From contig KB722780.1 of NCBI GenBank assembly GCA_000349905.1, positions 1 through 25,282 on the forward strand: a stretch of 25,282 nucleotides of DNA, written 5' to 3'. Under the pieces are notes generated by a model, which was given only the letters and a program-made list of their open reading frames with translations, searched no databases and had not been told where the DNA came from. A program made the translations under genes and the position numbers. The stretch's first letter is position 1. Each line of letters opens with the position of its first letter. The DNA comes from Volvariella volvacea V23 (lineage: Eukaryota; Basidiomycota; Agaricomycetes; Agaricales; Pluteaceae). Below, piece after piece: positions 1-10,456 of the stretch.

Positions 1-25
1 GTCAGATTATCGGGCGTTTATGTCG

Positions 26-134
26 AGGGCTCTTACGAGCCCTGACATCCATGACATTTGACAGTATTATATATAATAATCTGTGCTTGCTTCTTTTTCT
101 CACTCCATTTGCAATGCTGCAAGCATTGCAAATG
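26..134. repeat. Cluster of three palindromes
   Basis: Three perfect inverted repeats follow one another. At 26-43, arms AGGGCTC/GAGCCCT flank a TTAC loop. At 65-78, TATTATATATAATA is a self-complementary 14-mer. At 106-134, arms CATTTGCAATGCT and AGCATTGCAAATG (13 bp) flank GCA. All can be read directly from the sequence. They lie just upstream of the LTR-like block that may begin near 141, so they could belong to the same mobile element or mark a cruciform-prone site. No function is assigned. Confidence 0.8.
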
Positions 135-140
135 AAATGA

Positions 141-404
141 TGTTAAGGTGTCAACTGACCTCAAGACCACAAAGCTACTGTTCACATGATGGCCTACACA
201 AAGTAAGTGTTTCCTTACACATTCCTCTCTTGACATGATCTATTGTTCAACAAGAACACAAGAACACCTGTTTCTCACTGACAATAGGTCCTGATGAGTC
301 TATATAAGACAAAACAGGTTTGGTTGGATTCCCCCAACCTATTGACCTCACTCAGCTTTTTTCTCATCACTTAATAGTATTCACTTTCAAATATTTGTCT
401 AACA
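141..404 (+). mobile_element. Possible solo LTR (Copia-like)
   Basis: The block starts TGTT (141; an alternative TGTT lies at 244) and ends AACA (401-404), which gives the short TG...CA inverted termini of retrotransposon LTRs. It contains a good TATA box (TATATAAG, 301-308) followed by a pyrimidine-rich stretch, as expected for an LTR promoter and transcript start. No gag or pol reading frame follows. No primer-binding site is evident after 404 and I see no matching target-site duplication, so this would be a solo or degraded LTR. Boundaries are uncertain; it could also be an ordinary promoter. Confidence 0.35.
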
Positions 405-911
405 ATATGGAATATGTGGAGAGCATGGTGTGGAACAAGTCAAGTGAAAATATGACAGACTAGCTCTAGAGGACAAGTTTAGAGAGTACTCAAGCTTTCA
501 GTTTGTTGATTCATGGTAATAATGTCTGGTAAAGCATCTCAGGGTAAAAGACCTCAGACGTATGGCTTCGGTGAACACCAGTCATAACTCAAGAGCTCCA
601 CCAAAACATTTTGGACTAATCCTGAACCGTTTTAGTACGTGAATTCCGCGATGTGATAAAATACAACAACTGAAGGTACAAGTGAATAGCAGCATATCCA
701 AGACCACCCAGCAAACAGGCATCATGAATTGAAAACTAAGCATCCTCGACCAGGACAATTTGAACAAAAAAAGACTATTGTAAGGAAAGATGTATATAAA
801 ATACGTATCAAGATGCCCATACCCAAGGGAAAACGATAATATATGAAAAATGAAAGAAGCGCCTCGCCACTCCCTCTTTCTCAATCACGCATGCACTCTA
901 GGTGCAGTGCC
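405..911. other. Gene-free stretch before the F-box gene
   Basis: About 500 bases are AT-rich relative to the genes. They hold only short accidental frames. The right end presumably contains the 3' untranslated region of the minus-strand F-box gene that ends at 912. I see no RNA gene or repeat here. Confidence 0.6.
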
Positions 912-3510
912 TTACATCTTCAGCCTCCTCATCAAGTCGAACCGCGAACCAAAGCCGAAGCCAAATCCACCAAGCATACCAAAGTTCAAGGGAGGTCGAG
1001 ATTCGCTGGGGGCTTCCGGTAAAGGCGCAAATTGTACACTTGATTGTGGAACATCAGATGAAGCAGATGCCCCATTTTCGCCGTTGTTATTTTCCGTATT
1101 CTCGTCCGGGGATACGCCTGCGCGATCGGGTCCGGCGTCAGCCTCAGCTTCGGCCGAAGCCTGTTGAGACACCTCCTGTGCTCCAAGGTCAAGCGATGGA
1201 AACACCTGCTGGTCGTGAATTTCTTCGATAGTTACTTTGACCCCAGGTCGGATAGTAGCGAACTTGTGCAAGAGCGTGGAGGATGCCGACTCCGTTGAAG
1301 TTGACGACCACGAAGACGAAACAGAAGGCGACGCCGAATAATGCGAGATGGCAAGCTCCTCCAACTCTGGACATGGCAAATCATCCTCATCACCATCCTC
1401 GAACGCATTCTCAATCTCCACACCAGCTGAGGCCGACGACACGGTCGAAGACGCACTCAAACTCAACGACGAGCCCAGACCGAGAGCCGGTAGATCTTTC
1501 CTCGCCACACTCTCCATCAGCATCTCCAGTAACGCTTCAGCATCCTCGCGTCCCACTCTTTGAACGCTCAGCTTCTTCAGGGCCCTCATCCTCTTCAGAC
1601 ACCACCCCCACATCCCAATTTCATCTTCATCGACGATGCCACTGCCATGGCTATGCTCCCCGAGGCGATGTTCAAAGCTGGCTTCGCCGCCTCCCACGAC
1701 GTTCCCCGATTTCGGTGTGGAACCACAAATTACTACTCCATCCAGTTTCAGTTCCACCAACCCGTCAACTCCGGTTCTCGGATTCTCTTCGTCGGCCTTG
1801 ACTTCATCGCCATTCTCCATCGGTAAATCCATCCTGACCAAAACTCTCCTCAAAACCTTCACGCTCTCCATCGCGCCTCCTCTCCTCTTCCCATCCAAAT
1901 CATTGATAGCCAAATGTTGTAACCGGGGTAGAACAAGGTTGTCGAGCAACAACGGAATGTCGTTGCTCCGCAAGTTGAGGTGTGTCAAATAAGGGAGTGT
2001 GGTCAAGGAATGTCGAGAGTGTATATCACTCGTAGTTTGATGAATGGAATCAGAATCGTGGTTGTTCGATGCCAATAGAGCGTCGTGGTTAACGACAAGG
2101 TGACCCACGCCTTGTGGTGTCGCCAGCTGAGATGTACTCGAATGATGCGAAGGCGCGGATACCGCGCCGGTACCCGAAGGATGAGGAGATCCTGCGGAAC
2201 CCGACGAGAGCAGTGGGCTTCCTTCATGACCATCGCCAAGTTCAAGCGTAGGCAAAGGCGAATCATCAACTCTACTGTCCAACTCGAACCTCCTCAATCT
2301 CGAAGTCGCCTTGAGCAACTGTTCAACCACCTTTGCAGACAGCGGAGGGGCGGTGAATGGCCGTGATACTGATAAATCGCGCACTGTGGCCAAATTGTGC
2401 CATGGAAAGAATGGGAAGGGAGTGAGTGTTGACGGGGAAGAGATCTTGACCGTGGTCAGCGAAGGGAGGGCGTATGACGGATGGGGACATGAATGGAAGC
2501 GGTGATGATCAAAATGTGCAGTTGTTGGCGAAGGGAATGAGGGTTGTAGCCCAGGGGCAAGTGGTAAAGGAGGAGAGATAGCGGCCGATGAGGTATTTGG
2601 ATTGTGATGAGAGGATGAAACGCTGATCGTCAACCTTTGCAAAGGGTACCGAAGTCCTGAGCACCGACAGCATGCGTCCTCGCCCAACGACGTAGGGGTG
2701 CATGGGGCCCCTTCACCCGCACAACGCGGAGGAGGGCCGGAGTGTTCAGGTACTTCATCACGTCGATCGTATATCGATGACAGAAATGCTTGCGCTTCAA
2801 GGTCCGAACTCGTGCGTACAGCCAGGGACTTGATTCGCGTTGCATGGCTTCGGAGTAATCGGTTGAGGGCCATATGGCCTGCTTCTCTTGACCCTATTAC
2901 AACAAAGGTCGTCGAGGCGGGCAAAAGAAGGCAGTGGAAGGGTGAGGACGGAACGGTAGACCGAGGTGCAGTCGGACATACCTTCGATCTCAGCGGGTGA
3001 AGTCGGTCCATGAGCATCTAGACCAACGTGCTTTTTCGCACCACCGGCATCCTTGTCCAATCCCGTCGTCTCTGTCCCGTCGAAAGTTTCACCGTGCCCG
3101 TCAACAAGAATCTCCTTATTCCCCACCAAATCCACGCATATCTCCAACCGACAAACTCCCGACAGCTTGAGCCATAGCTGTGCCTTCCTCAGCACATCCT
3201 TGACACGAGGAGACAGCCGCAACCTCGTCCACGTACGAGGGTGGGTCAACGCAGTATGGCGGAACGAACGAGAAACCTTGGTGAGAACGAGTGGTGCATC
3301 AGGGCAGATGAGAGTACAGTTATAGAAAATCTCTGCTAAAATTTCGGGAGGAATAGCCGAGATATAGTTTGTACTAATTGATAAACTTGAGGTCGATTTG
3401 AAGGAATGTGTAGATGGTGGTAGTGGGTATAGCGAGATAGGTCTTGCTGAGAGCATCTCGTGAGCGACGATTTGATCCCTATCTGAAGGGTGTAGGAATG
3501 AAAATGTCAA
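912..3510 (-). CDS. F-box protein
   Basis: Putative substrate adaptor of an SCF ubiquitin ligase. Two exons, 3510-2982 and 2893-912, are joined by an 88-base intron (2894-2981, GTATGT...AATAG) that restores one frame of 836 codons. An F-box lies at about residues 49-97; it has the motif AIPPEILAEIF and continues through a VSRSFRHTAL block and TWTRLRL, the usual start of this Agaricomycete family. The rest has weak leucine-rich pattern (for example LTHLNLRSNDIPLLLDNL) between long Ser/Pro/Asp-rich, probably disordered insertions. It ends in a Gly/Phe-rich tail, FGMLGGFGFGFG, before RRLKM. The start at 3510 is the first ATG ahead of the F-box in frame. Known of the family: the F-box binds Skp1 and the C-terminal part selects targets. 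The target here is unknown. The gene looks intact; the intron join is my inference and well supported by phase. Confidence 0.85.
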
Positions 3511-4727
3511 AGAAGGAATGCGAAGAGACTGTACAGAGCAAGAGAAGATTGGAAATGCGGAGGTAAAGCGCTGCTGTACTGACTCACAGCTGTTTTTATA
3601 GCCTGCTTTACGCGTGCTTCAAGACGGAACGGGAGAGGCGATGGGTGCAGATAGACACTGACATGGGGAATTATAAAAGTCAGGGCACGCGCTGGAGCGT
3701 AATCATGTACGCAAGGCCTAAGACTTACGGTGGTCATAGCCTTTGTTGTCTCATTTATACGCAGTCCATAATGGCATGCCTGAAGCATGGCAATGTGGTA
3801 GAATTGAAAAGCCAAGACTGCCTTGGATCGAGGAAGGCTAAGAGAATTAAGACAACAAGGGTTCATTTCACAGACCTAACCCGGAACTTGAGCATCACCG
3901 CCAATGACCGTCCCGGATTTCGTTGAACAAGACCTGCCCTCATGGTGGCTGTCGAGTCTCGCGTGTTGCCTTGCCCGTCAGATGCGCGCTGCGGGTGCAA
4001 CAGGGGCTGCGCGGGTGGACTCTGGGAGCTTAGCGCTCGCGATTGTCTGCTGAAAATTTGCCAGAATCGCACTCTGAAAACGTAGCCCTGCACGCGGAAA
4101 ACCCTTGGCCGAAATGCCGACAGTTGGTCGCCAACGAAGCGCGCCGCAATTTGCAATGGAGTCGGTGGTGGATTAACGGGTGCAACATTCAAAGCCAAAA
4201 ATTTGCCTGCTCTGACGTTAGTTCCGTCATTTGGTGATGGGTCTGGGCCGTCCCCGACTGTCATAGTCCTCTAGCCCTCGTCATCATGACCATCAATCAA
4301 AGGATCATTGGAGTTTCGGGCTACGCTAAACACGGGGTGGGTAGGCAAGTAGGCTAAAATTAGATGGGGAGTTGCTATACACAGTCTGATTGACCGCAAG
4401 ATGCGATGAAACAGATCATAGAGTATTTGGCGCCGATGCGTCGACGGAGCAGGATATGCTCGTGCTGAGGACCCACCTCATTACGGTGAAGTCAGTGAAG
4501 GGATTCAACGTGAGTCCCACGAGCTAACGGTGTGTTCAACGCGGTACCGCAACCACGTTATTGTGACTCGATAATGACTCTTCGCAAACCAGCACACCCA
4601 AAACGTATAACACCAAAGGTCGAGCGCAAACAACAGTGAGTGTTTTGATGCTTTTGGATTGCGAAGAGAGATGGTATGCGCATGGAACAACAGAAAAGCA
4701 GTGTACAACGAACTACTCCCAGACATT
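3511..4727. other. Intergenic stretch
   Basis: This 1.2 kb lies between the P1 gene, whose 3' end is at 4728 on the minus strand, and the F-box gene start at 3510. It should hold the F-box promoter on its left and the P1 3' untranslated region on its right. Frames of up to 133 codons occur on the minus strand but show no domain, signal peptide or sensible splice pattern. No feature is supported. Confidence 0.6.
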
Positions 4728-5323
4728 TTAATCGAACAATCCAAAGCCCTGGATACCGGGTTAGATGCAGCGTCCGGTGAAGGCGATTGACAGCTCACCA
4801 TATCGTCGTCCGACTCCTCCTTCTCCTCCTTCTTCTCTTCTTCTTTGGGTGCTTCAGCGGCAGCAGCGGCACCAGCAGCAGCACCACCAGCAGCAGGCGC
4901 AGCAGCGGGTGCACCACCGCCAGAGCCAACGTTTGATAGGAGTTCCTTCACGTTCTTTCCTTCGAGAGCCTTGGCGAGTAGTGAGGCCCAAATGGGTTCG
5001 AGCTCAACACCAGCGGCATCTGTCAAAGTGATGATTTTGTCGGACTAACGGAGGGAAAAATCGGGCGTCAGGGTGATTGGTGCAAGTTTTTGAGCAACTT
5101 CTGCGTACTGTGATTTCGATGCCTTCATCAGCGAGGATGAGAGCGGCGTAGGTAGCGGCGAGATCTGTAGAGGCCTAGAGAAAGAATACAGACCGATCGT
5201 TCAAGTCAGTTTGGCGTCCATCCAGAGCCAGAATCACCCATCCACCGCAAAACGCCATACAAACGTCGCGTAAATGGCGTTGAGGGCCCTCTGGACGCAA
5301 TTCAAGAACATCGTACTCACCAT
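4728..5323 (-). CDS. RPP1: 60S acidic ribosomal protein P1
   Basis: Acidic P1 protein of the large-subunit stalk, which with P2 and P0 recruits translational GTPases to the cytoplasmic ribosome. Four exons: 5323-5321 (only the ATG), 5174-5109, 5044-4799 and 4748-4728. The introns are 146, 64 and 50 bases, all GT-AG. The product is 111 residues, the usual P1 length. It begins [19 protein letters not shown], carries the helical dimerisation domain with [20 protein letters not shown], an Ala/Gly-rich hinge ([17 protein letters not shown]) and a Glu/Lys/Asp tail. It ends SDDDMGFGLFD, the invariant stalk C-terminus bound by elongation factors. The GFGLFD hexapeptide comes entirely from the last exon, so a predictor that reads through the last donor loses it. 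Identification is very secure; exon 1 rests on ATG directly followed by GTGAGT. Confidence 0.95.
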
Positions 5324-5407
5324 TGGTGTAGTTTGAGGGGAGGGTGGCCGATGGATGACTTGGTCGGTGGTGGATGTGAGTCGTGCGTTGATCTGGCGAG
5401 GCTGTGT

Positions 5408-5422
5408 GTCACAGCGTGTGAC
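5408..5422. promoter_or_regulatory. Inverted repeat upstream of P1
   Basis: GTCACA-GCG-TGTGAC is a perfect 6-bp dyad with a 3-bp spacer, about 85 bases upstream of the P1 start codon. A further TGTCACA follows at about 5439. Dyads of this form are typical of dimeric transcription-factor sites. That role, and any link to ribosomal-protein regulation, is inference. Confidence 0.4.
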
Positions 5423-5872
5423 TTCCGATTTAGGTCATGTCACAATTACTGCGGGAGCCTTCGCGCTCAACTACCTTGACTGGAACTCGACTCGCTCAAG
5501 TTACACTTTTGCTTAATCCATACCCTTTGCGCTCTCGTCCACAACAGGTTCTCTCTCTGGACGAACCTAGTCCTGACTTCTTCTTACTCGTGGTCCAAAG
5601 ACGAACAATTTGGCTGTTCTCAAGCATCACTGGTCCACTCGATACCAGCTTTGTCGGATGCGGCGCTTAGGCTCGCATTAGTGCATATAGAATATGCTAT
5701 CCTCGACCGGGAAGTATTCCGGAATTAGGTCTACCGGGAATTTTCACCGGACTTCTCTTCTGCGCCTCCGTCCAAGAAGCCACGAATGCGCTCGCTCTAA
5801 CCGCGACGTATCCAGTGACGTCGAAACCGCGCCGGTCAATCATTATTGCAACTTCTTCCAACTCGCCACAGG

Positions 5873-5880
5873 TATAAAGG
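5873..5880 (+). promoter_or_regulatory. TATA box of secreted peptide gene
   Basis: TATAAAGG lies 79 bases upstream of the ATG at 5952, a normal distance for a TATA-driven fungal gene. This supports transcription of the small peptide gene in this orientation. Confidence 0.5.
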
Positions 5881-5951
5881 TATCCGCAAACGGTGCCGTC
5901 GTCTCCCAACCCAAGTGACATCCTCAAAGCAAGTCTACATCCTGCTAAACG

Positions 5952-6231
5952 ATGCGTTTCACTATCCCTACTTTCTTCGTCCTCGCATCCTCCTTCTGCG
6001 TTGCCTTTGCCAGCCCAACCGTGGGCAAGCGAGATGATGCCGCCTTGCCTATCGACATACAACATTGCGAGCAAGGTTCTCCCTCCCAATTTTTCCCTTA
6101 GCGTTACTGACTTGTTCGTATTCCACTGTATAGTCTGCATAGCAGAGGTTCTGGACTGCGTGAAGAATGTCAACAATTGCACCATGGATCTTCTGGCCTG
6201 TATCGCATCCTGTGTGAAATTGCCAGTTTGA
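5952..6231 (+). CDS. Small secreted six-cysteine peptide
   Basis: Two exons, 5952-6075 and 6134-6231, give 73 residues. The 58-base intron has a clear CTGAC branch site and TATAG acceptor, but its donor GTTCTC is weak. Residues 1-20 form a typical signal peptide (Arg at 2, then a hydrophobic core ending VAFA). A Lys-Arg at 26-27 is a likely Kex2 site, leaving a mature peptide of 46 residues starting DDAALP. The mature part has six cysteines at 39, 43, 50, 57, 64 and 68, that is C-x3-C-x6-C-x6-C-x6-C-x3-C, symmetric about its centre. The first cysteine lies in exon 1 and the second is the first whole codon of exon 2, so the join completes the pattern and supports the splice. I recognise no family. 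Extracellular role unknown. A possible further intron (GTGAGT at about 6234 to ATGCAG) would lie after the stop. Confidence 0.6.
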
Positions 6232-6895
6232 GCGTGAGTACCATGCTTGCAACATTTGTTCCTTTTAAACCCACCACATTTCATGCAGGCTGTCCTAACA
6301 CGGCTCCGAGTACTCGCTGAAGAGATATCGAATATTAGCTATGAGAGTATCATTGTCATTTTCGAGAATTCCAATGTTCTGCGGTGCCACCCTGTAGTTA
6401 TGATTGACCGTAAGAGCGACAGGTTCCTAGAGGGAACAAAAATTTTAGCCAACCAGAACCGGCGTCAAGATCTTGTTTACAAGGTAAAGCGTTCACGGGG
6501 TGCAGTACTGTGCTTGTACTTGTTTGACTACGGTCTCTTGACATACGCCCTGGATCACTCTTCTGAGAGCTCAGCCAGCGAGTCCGACCTCATGAAGCCC
6601 AAGATAAAGCCCACTGACAATGAATGTGACAAAGCGCATGGCACAGGGTAAAACGCCAAACTGATGTATCAGACCGTGATAGGAATGCGGATAGGGTTGG
6701 CTACATACGTTAAGCCCACACCCGCCACCGAGCGGGAAAGCGCCTTACCCTTATTTTGCCTATCTTTACGTTATCTCGCGTTGACGAGCAGCCCATGCTT
6801 TTACACTAGACCTATAAGGTCAGTTCGCCATGTGGTAGGAAGGTAAAACTCCTCTCTTGCGACCGTTTTTTTCGAACCCCGGACTACCTGCTCAC
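6232..6895. other. Intergenic stretch
   Basis: This 664-base stretch lies between the secreted peptide and the second F-box gene. It contains a 134-codon plus-strand frame (6247-6651) with no signal peptide, domain or low-complexity pattern I can name. I do not call it a gene. The right end must hold the F-box promoter; no clear TATA box was seen. Confidence 0.5.
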
Positions 6896-8109
6896 ATGCC
6901 TAATGACAGATTTCAGCTACTCCCTAGTGACGTTTGGCTGGAAGTGGCATCCCAACTAGGTCGTAATGACCTCAACCGTCTGTGCACGACCTCACGATCG
7001 TTCCTCTACATGTTCCGACCAGCTTTGTATCGGAAAGTCGAACTGCGGTATAGCAACCCCCTCACACCAGAAACATGCGCCTTGCTCGCTCGTGATGCGG
7101 ATCTCGCCTTGTCTGTTCGCGAGATTTGTTTTGTAACGGATGAAGTCGTAAAAGGAGGTTCAACGTGGTTACCATTAATTGCTTTACGGCGGATGGCTCA
7201 ATTACGGAAGTTGAAGATTTTCAATGATCCGTTCGAGAAGGAACAGGAGAAACATGATTTTTTCGATATAGTACCCACCTTCTGCAAGTCCCCCTGTGGG
7301 TTTGAACTGAGGGCAACCAAGCCGTTCAAGCTGTCACTGCCTTTGGCGAAGTTGGAATCTATTAGTTGGGACACTTCGAGTGAGCATATCTCTCCAATCA
7401 CTTTTACCCCATCTCTCATACAGCACTTCTACAGATCCATTCAGGCACGGCTCTCTGACTCTCCTCATCACCTCTCGCCTCACCCTCCGCTCAATATCCA
7501 TCCCCGCGTACATCGGAGGTCATCCCTCAGAAGAAACTTTTTCCAACTTTCATTTCCATCCTTACAACACCTGCGCATTGGCTCTACAACGGGACGACTA
7601 GCAGACCACCTTACGCGATTTCTCATCAATCACCCGTCCATAATTGACCTTCACCTCGACTTTCCCACCAACGATTTCGTGTCCACAGATTTACTGGCGG
7701 CGTTAATGCACCCTGACATGATTCCTAATCTCAAGAGACTGCATGCGCATGGACGAAACGTGACAACGCTACTTCAAAAAGGCGTGGATTCAATGCAAAA
7801 TTTGGAGTACCTCACCTTCGGGTATAACCTAAATGATCTGGATGATACACTATACGAGTTAAATGAATCTGAAGAGATTGCCCAGTGTCTCACAGCCCTG
7901 GGGAAAGCGGCTCCTAAGGTAGTACATCTTTCCATCCCATCAATCCCTCAGACAATGGTAAGTCCCTCTCGGAAAGTGTTTCTCCATGCTGACCAACGAG
8001 ACAGGACTTCGAACAGTTGTTCGTCGTTCCTTCCCAGCGCTTGAGTTTAGTATTATTTCGGCGCAACGCTTTTAGACCGAATAGTTATAGACCTACTTCA
8101 ATCACATAG
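6896..8109 (+). CDS. F-box protein, possibly truncated
   Basis: Putative SCF substrate adaptor. The start is the ATG at 6896 (MPNDRFQLLPSDVW), since the F-box begins at once. The F-box spans about residues 7-48 (LLPSDVWLEVASQLGRNDL to RPALYRKVEL). Weak leucine-rich repeats follow, such as FPSLQHLRIGSTTGRLADHL and SMQNLEYLTFGYNLNDLDD. A 47-base intron (7958-8004, GTAAGT, CTGAC branch, ACAG) joins exon 6896-7957 to 8005-8109, giving 388 residues. Without splicing the frame would instead run to 8044. Exon 2 begins DFEQLFVVPSQRLSL and then quickly loses family character before the TAG at 8107. Leucine-rich coding-like sequence further on (about 8230-8460) carries a stop, so the true C-terminus may have decayed. 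F-box assignment is firm; the 3' end is not. Confidence 0.7.
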
Positions 8110-10456
8110 ACTTAGGATTCATAGATCGGGGATTGTACGCTAATCTCCTTCCTTCTCTCTCCAAGAGACTCTAGTTAACTTCTAGAATAGACGCCTAATC
8201 CTATAGCGATAGAACCTCATCAGGCAATATAGCCCTTAAACATCCTTTTCGATCTCTACACGTCTTTCGGACCCGAAGCCTTTTTGTATCACTGCTTGAA
8301 ATACTCTTCCTTTCCTGCGAAGGTCTGCAAGTAGAGGAGATCGCCGTTATGCTTGCGGATATTTCTAGCTAACTTTCCTCACTAGGATTCGAAGACTATT
8401 GGTCCGACTTACCAGTGCTCCGGGGGTTGGCTAGCCTTTCTGGGTGTAACTCAAAAGATCAAGTCAAATCACCCAGTAACTCTCAACTCAGCGCGGAGGC
8501 GCCCCATGTCCATGAGGCCCTGTTTGTCGCCTACCATTTTGTTGCCAAAAGTCTCTCATGTTGCATGAGTCTCCTAATTATCAACTCTTGGCAGTATTAA
8601 TTCCGTCGGAAAGTAGAGGCTATCCCTCATGCATCAAATCACAAGCTTCCCAAACCTGGAGATTTGACCCAGCACGCTCAGGGCAACGGCGGAACCTTCT
8701 CAACTTCCGGCAAGGTTGGAATTAGACTAAGAGTGCACTCTATGCTTAATTCTCAACTAGCAGTCATCGCTAACGACGATAGTCCGACTTTATTCTCAGC
8801 ACCATCGTGCAAGCAACGTTGGAACAAGTGATTAGCAGTATAAAGTACCTATAAGCGTCTGTTACTATTCAAGCTGCCCCCAGTGGAATGACCTTGCGAA
8901 CTACCGCAATCTCAGTGTCGGAGTAGTGTTTGTGAATAGTCCCCGGCCAATCATCTCGATCTTGTGAATCTTCGCCTTCCACTACATTACGCGTACAAGC
9001 TCCACTGCAATTGAAAAGGGGACTAATATAAACTTCCCATTGGCCATGCATTTCTAAGTCCTTGAGTTTGGCGTTGAGTAACCTGAAGGACGGGTCGGGG
9101 GAGTTCCAACAGCGCGGTGCACCGTTGGGCTAGCTGGCGAGTTCCTCCCCAAATCTCGCTGGTGCGATGGTTAGATGAGTTCACTCCTTCAAAAGTAAAT
9201 AGTAGCCAAAGTAATGTTCTATCTTGTTAACCGAGAATTCATGAATGATGATAGAAGGCTCACACCGTCTTTACCCTAGTAAACCTCCCTAGACCCGTAC
9301 GCTGCCCCATTCATTAATGACGGCTCCAACCCCAACAACCTTGACACCGCAATCGGGACTCCTGCCTGATCCTCATGCATACCTGGTTAATCAGCACCAG
9401 TCACCAGGCTATTTTTAGAGCTTGTTGAGTGGCGGGAAACGACAAGCCCTCTACACGCTATCAGCGGTTTGCAAATTGGTGCCCTTGTATTCAGTTTCAG
9501 CTTCTTTGAGCTTACGTTGATTCCCTTCATGTATGCCCCTTCTTTTTCCAAGTTTGTGCACTGTATCAATGTGAGGCGTAGTGTCAACATTTTCGTTGAA
9601 GGTGTTGGCAAAGCTAGAGGGGAGGTAATAGAGTGTGGTATTGCGTCTAGGGTCTCACTTTTGATAGAGCATCGCACGATAAATGAGTGAAGGTGGTGAT
9701 TCGATAGAGAGTCAAAAGGTGCTGAAATAAAAAACCCTTTTCTTCGAAATCAATTGATGTTGACTGGCCCTTGTAGGTCAGCCTGGGAGCGATGATTGCG
9801 CTTACATTGGTCTTGTCCATAACTGGGAGCCCTGACGATATTTTGCCTTCTGCCCTGTCGAGGAGAAACGGCGGGACCGATAACTGAATTTGAGATGAGA
9901 TCTCGGATCCACTGGGTACTGGGCTACTGTTCGGTGTGGTTCCCACTTTCCCCGACGTTTCTGAGAAGAATTCTTAGTTGTACCTATTTCAAGCGTTGCT
10001 CGACATCGCAATTATTATAGAAGATGCCACAGATCCCGCTAACGACTTACTCGGTGGATTGTCGACATATGGTAGCTGTCACCTCGGTTGCTGGGTGCAC
10101 CGTCAAGAGAGGGCTCGAGCAAGCCTTTCCGTTCATCCTTTTAACAATGTCGGTTGTGCAACAACCGAGAGCGCAGTCAGGGATTGGGAGGATGTCACGT
10201 GGGTCAGCGTAATTTGTCAGGATGATTTGCTCCGTCGGTTGTTTTTGCTTCATTGGGCTGGGCGCAGACGATGGCTCCTCTAGTGCCGAGCTGTCGACGC
10301 AGGGCCCTGCGGTTCCCTGTCAGGTCGACCCGTAATGCTAATATGACAAAGAGCCTAGGGTCTTTATAAGACGAGCTGTCGCTTGAGGATCGACAACCTC
10401 GATACCCCACATACCACACAACTCCTCTGAGGTTTACGCCGAAGAAAGCGGTCATC
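8110..10456. other. Long gene-poor stretch with possible relics
   Basis: This 2.3 kb has no gene I can support. About 8230-8460 on the plus strand reads in a leucine-rich way (SLLEILFLSCEGLQVEEIAV) with a TAA inside, perhaps a decayed continuation of the F-box gene. On the minus strand, two overlapping frames at 9387-9677 and 9647-9946 (96 and 99 codons) sit near plausible splice signals (for example GTAAGC at about 9815) but show no domain. The right end holds the promoter of the SNG1-like gene. Confidence 0.5.
10364..10370 (+). promoter_or_regulatory. TATA-like box of SNG1-like gene
   Basis: TTATAAG lies about 90 bases upstream of the ATG at 10457, in the usual window for a fungal TATA element. 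Confidence 0.4.

Larger units (their letters stand above)
5324..5951. other. Divergent promoter region, P1 and secreted peptide
   Basis: About 630 bases separate two genes that point away from each other. The P1 side carries a perfect inverted repeat at 5408-5422. The peptide side carries a TATA box at 5873-5880. A 77-codon plus-strand frame at 5437-5670 has no recognisable content and is probably accidental. Confidence 0.6.

Noticed and set aside
1283..1992. Long plus-strand frames opposite the first F-box gene
   Set aside because: Ser/Pro/Thr-rich products mirror the low-complexity minus-strand coding sequence; no domain or start context.
5697..6284. 195-codon minus-strand frame opposite the secreted peptide gene
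   Set aside because: No domain, and the plus strand has a TATA box, signal peptide, splice signals and a regular cysteine pattern. It is a shadow frame.
6247..6651. 134-codon plus-strand frame
   Set aside because: No domain, no signal peptide, no homologous copy in the window; likely accidental.
9387..9946. Two overlapping minus-strand frames of 96 and 99 codons with nearby GTAAGC/AAG splice-like words
   Set aside because: I could not build a consistent multi-exon gene with a recognisable product, so it is described only as part of the gene-poor stretch.
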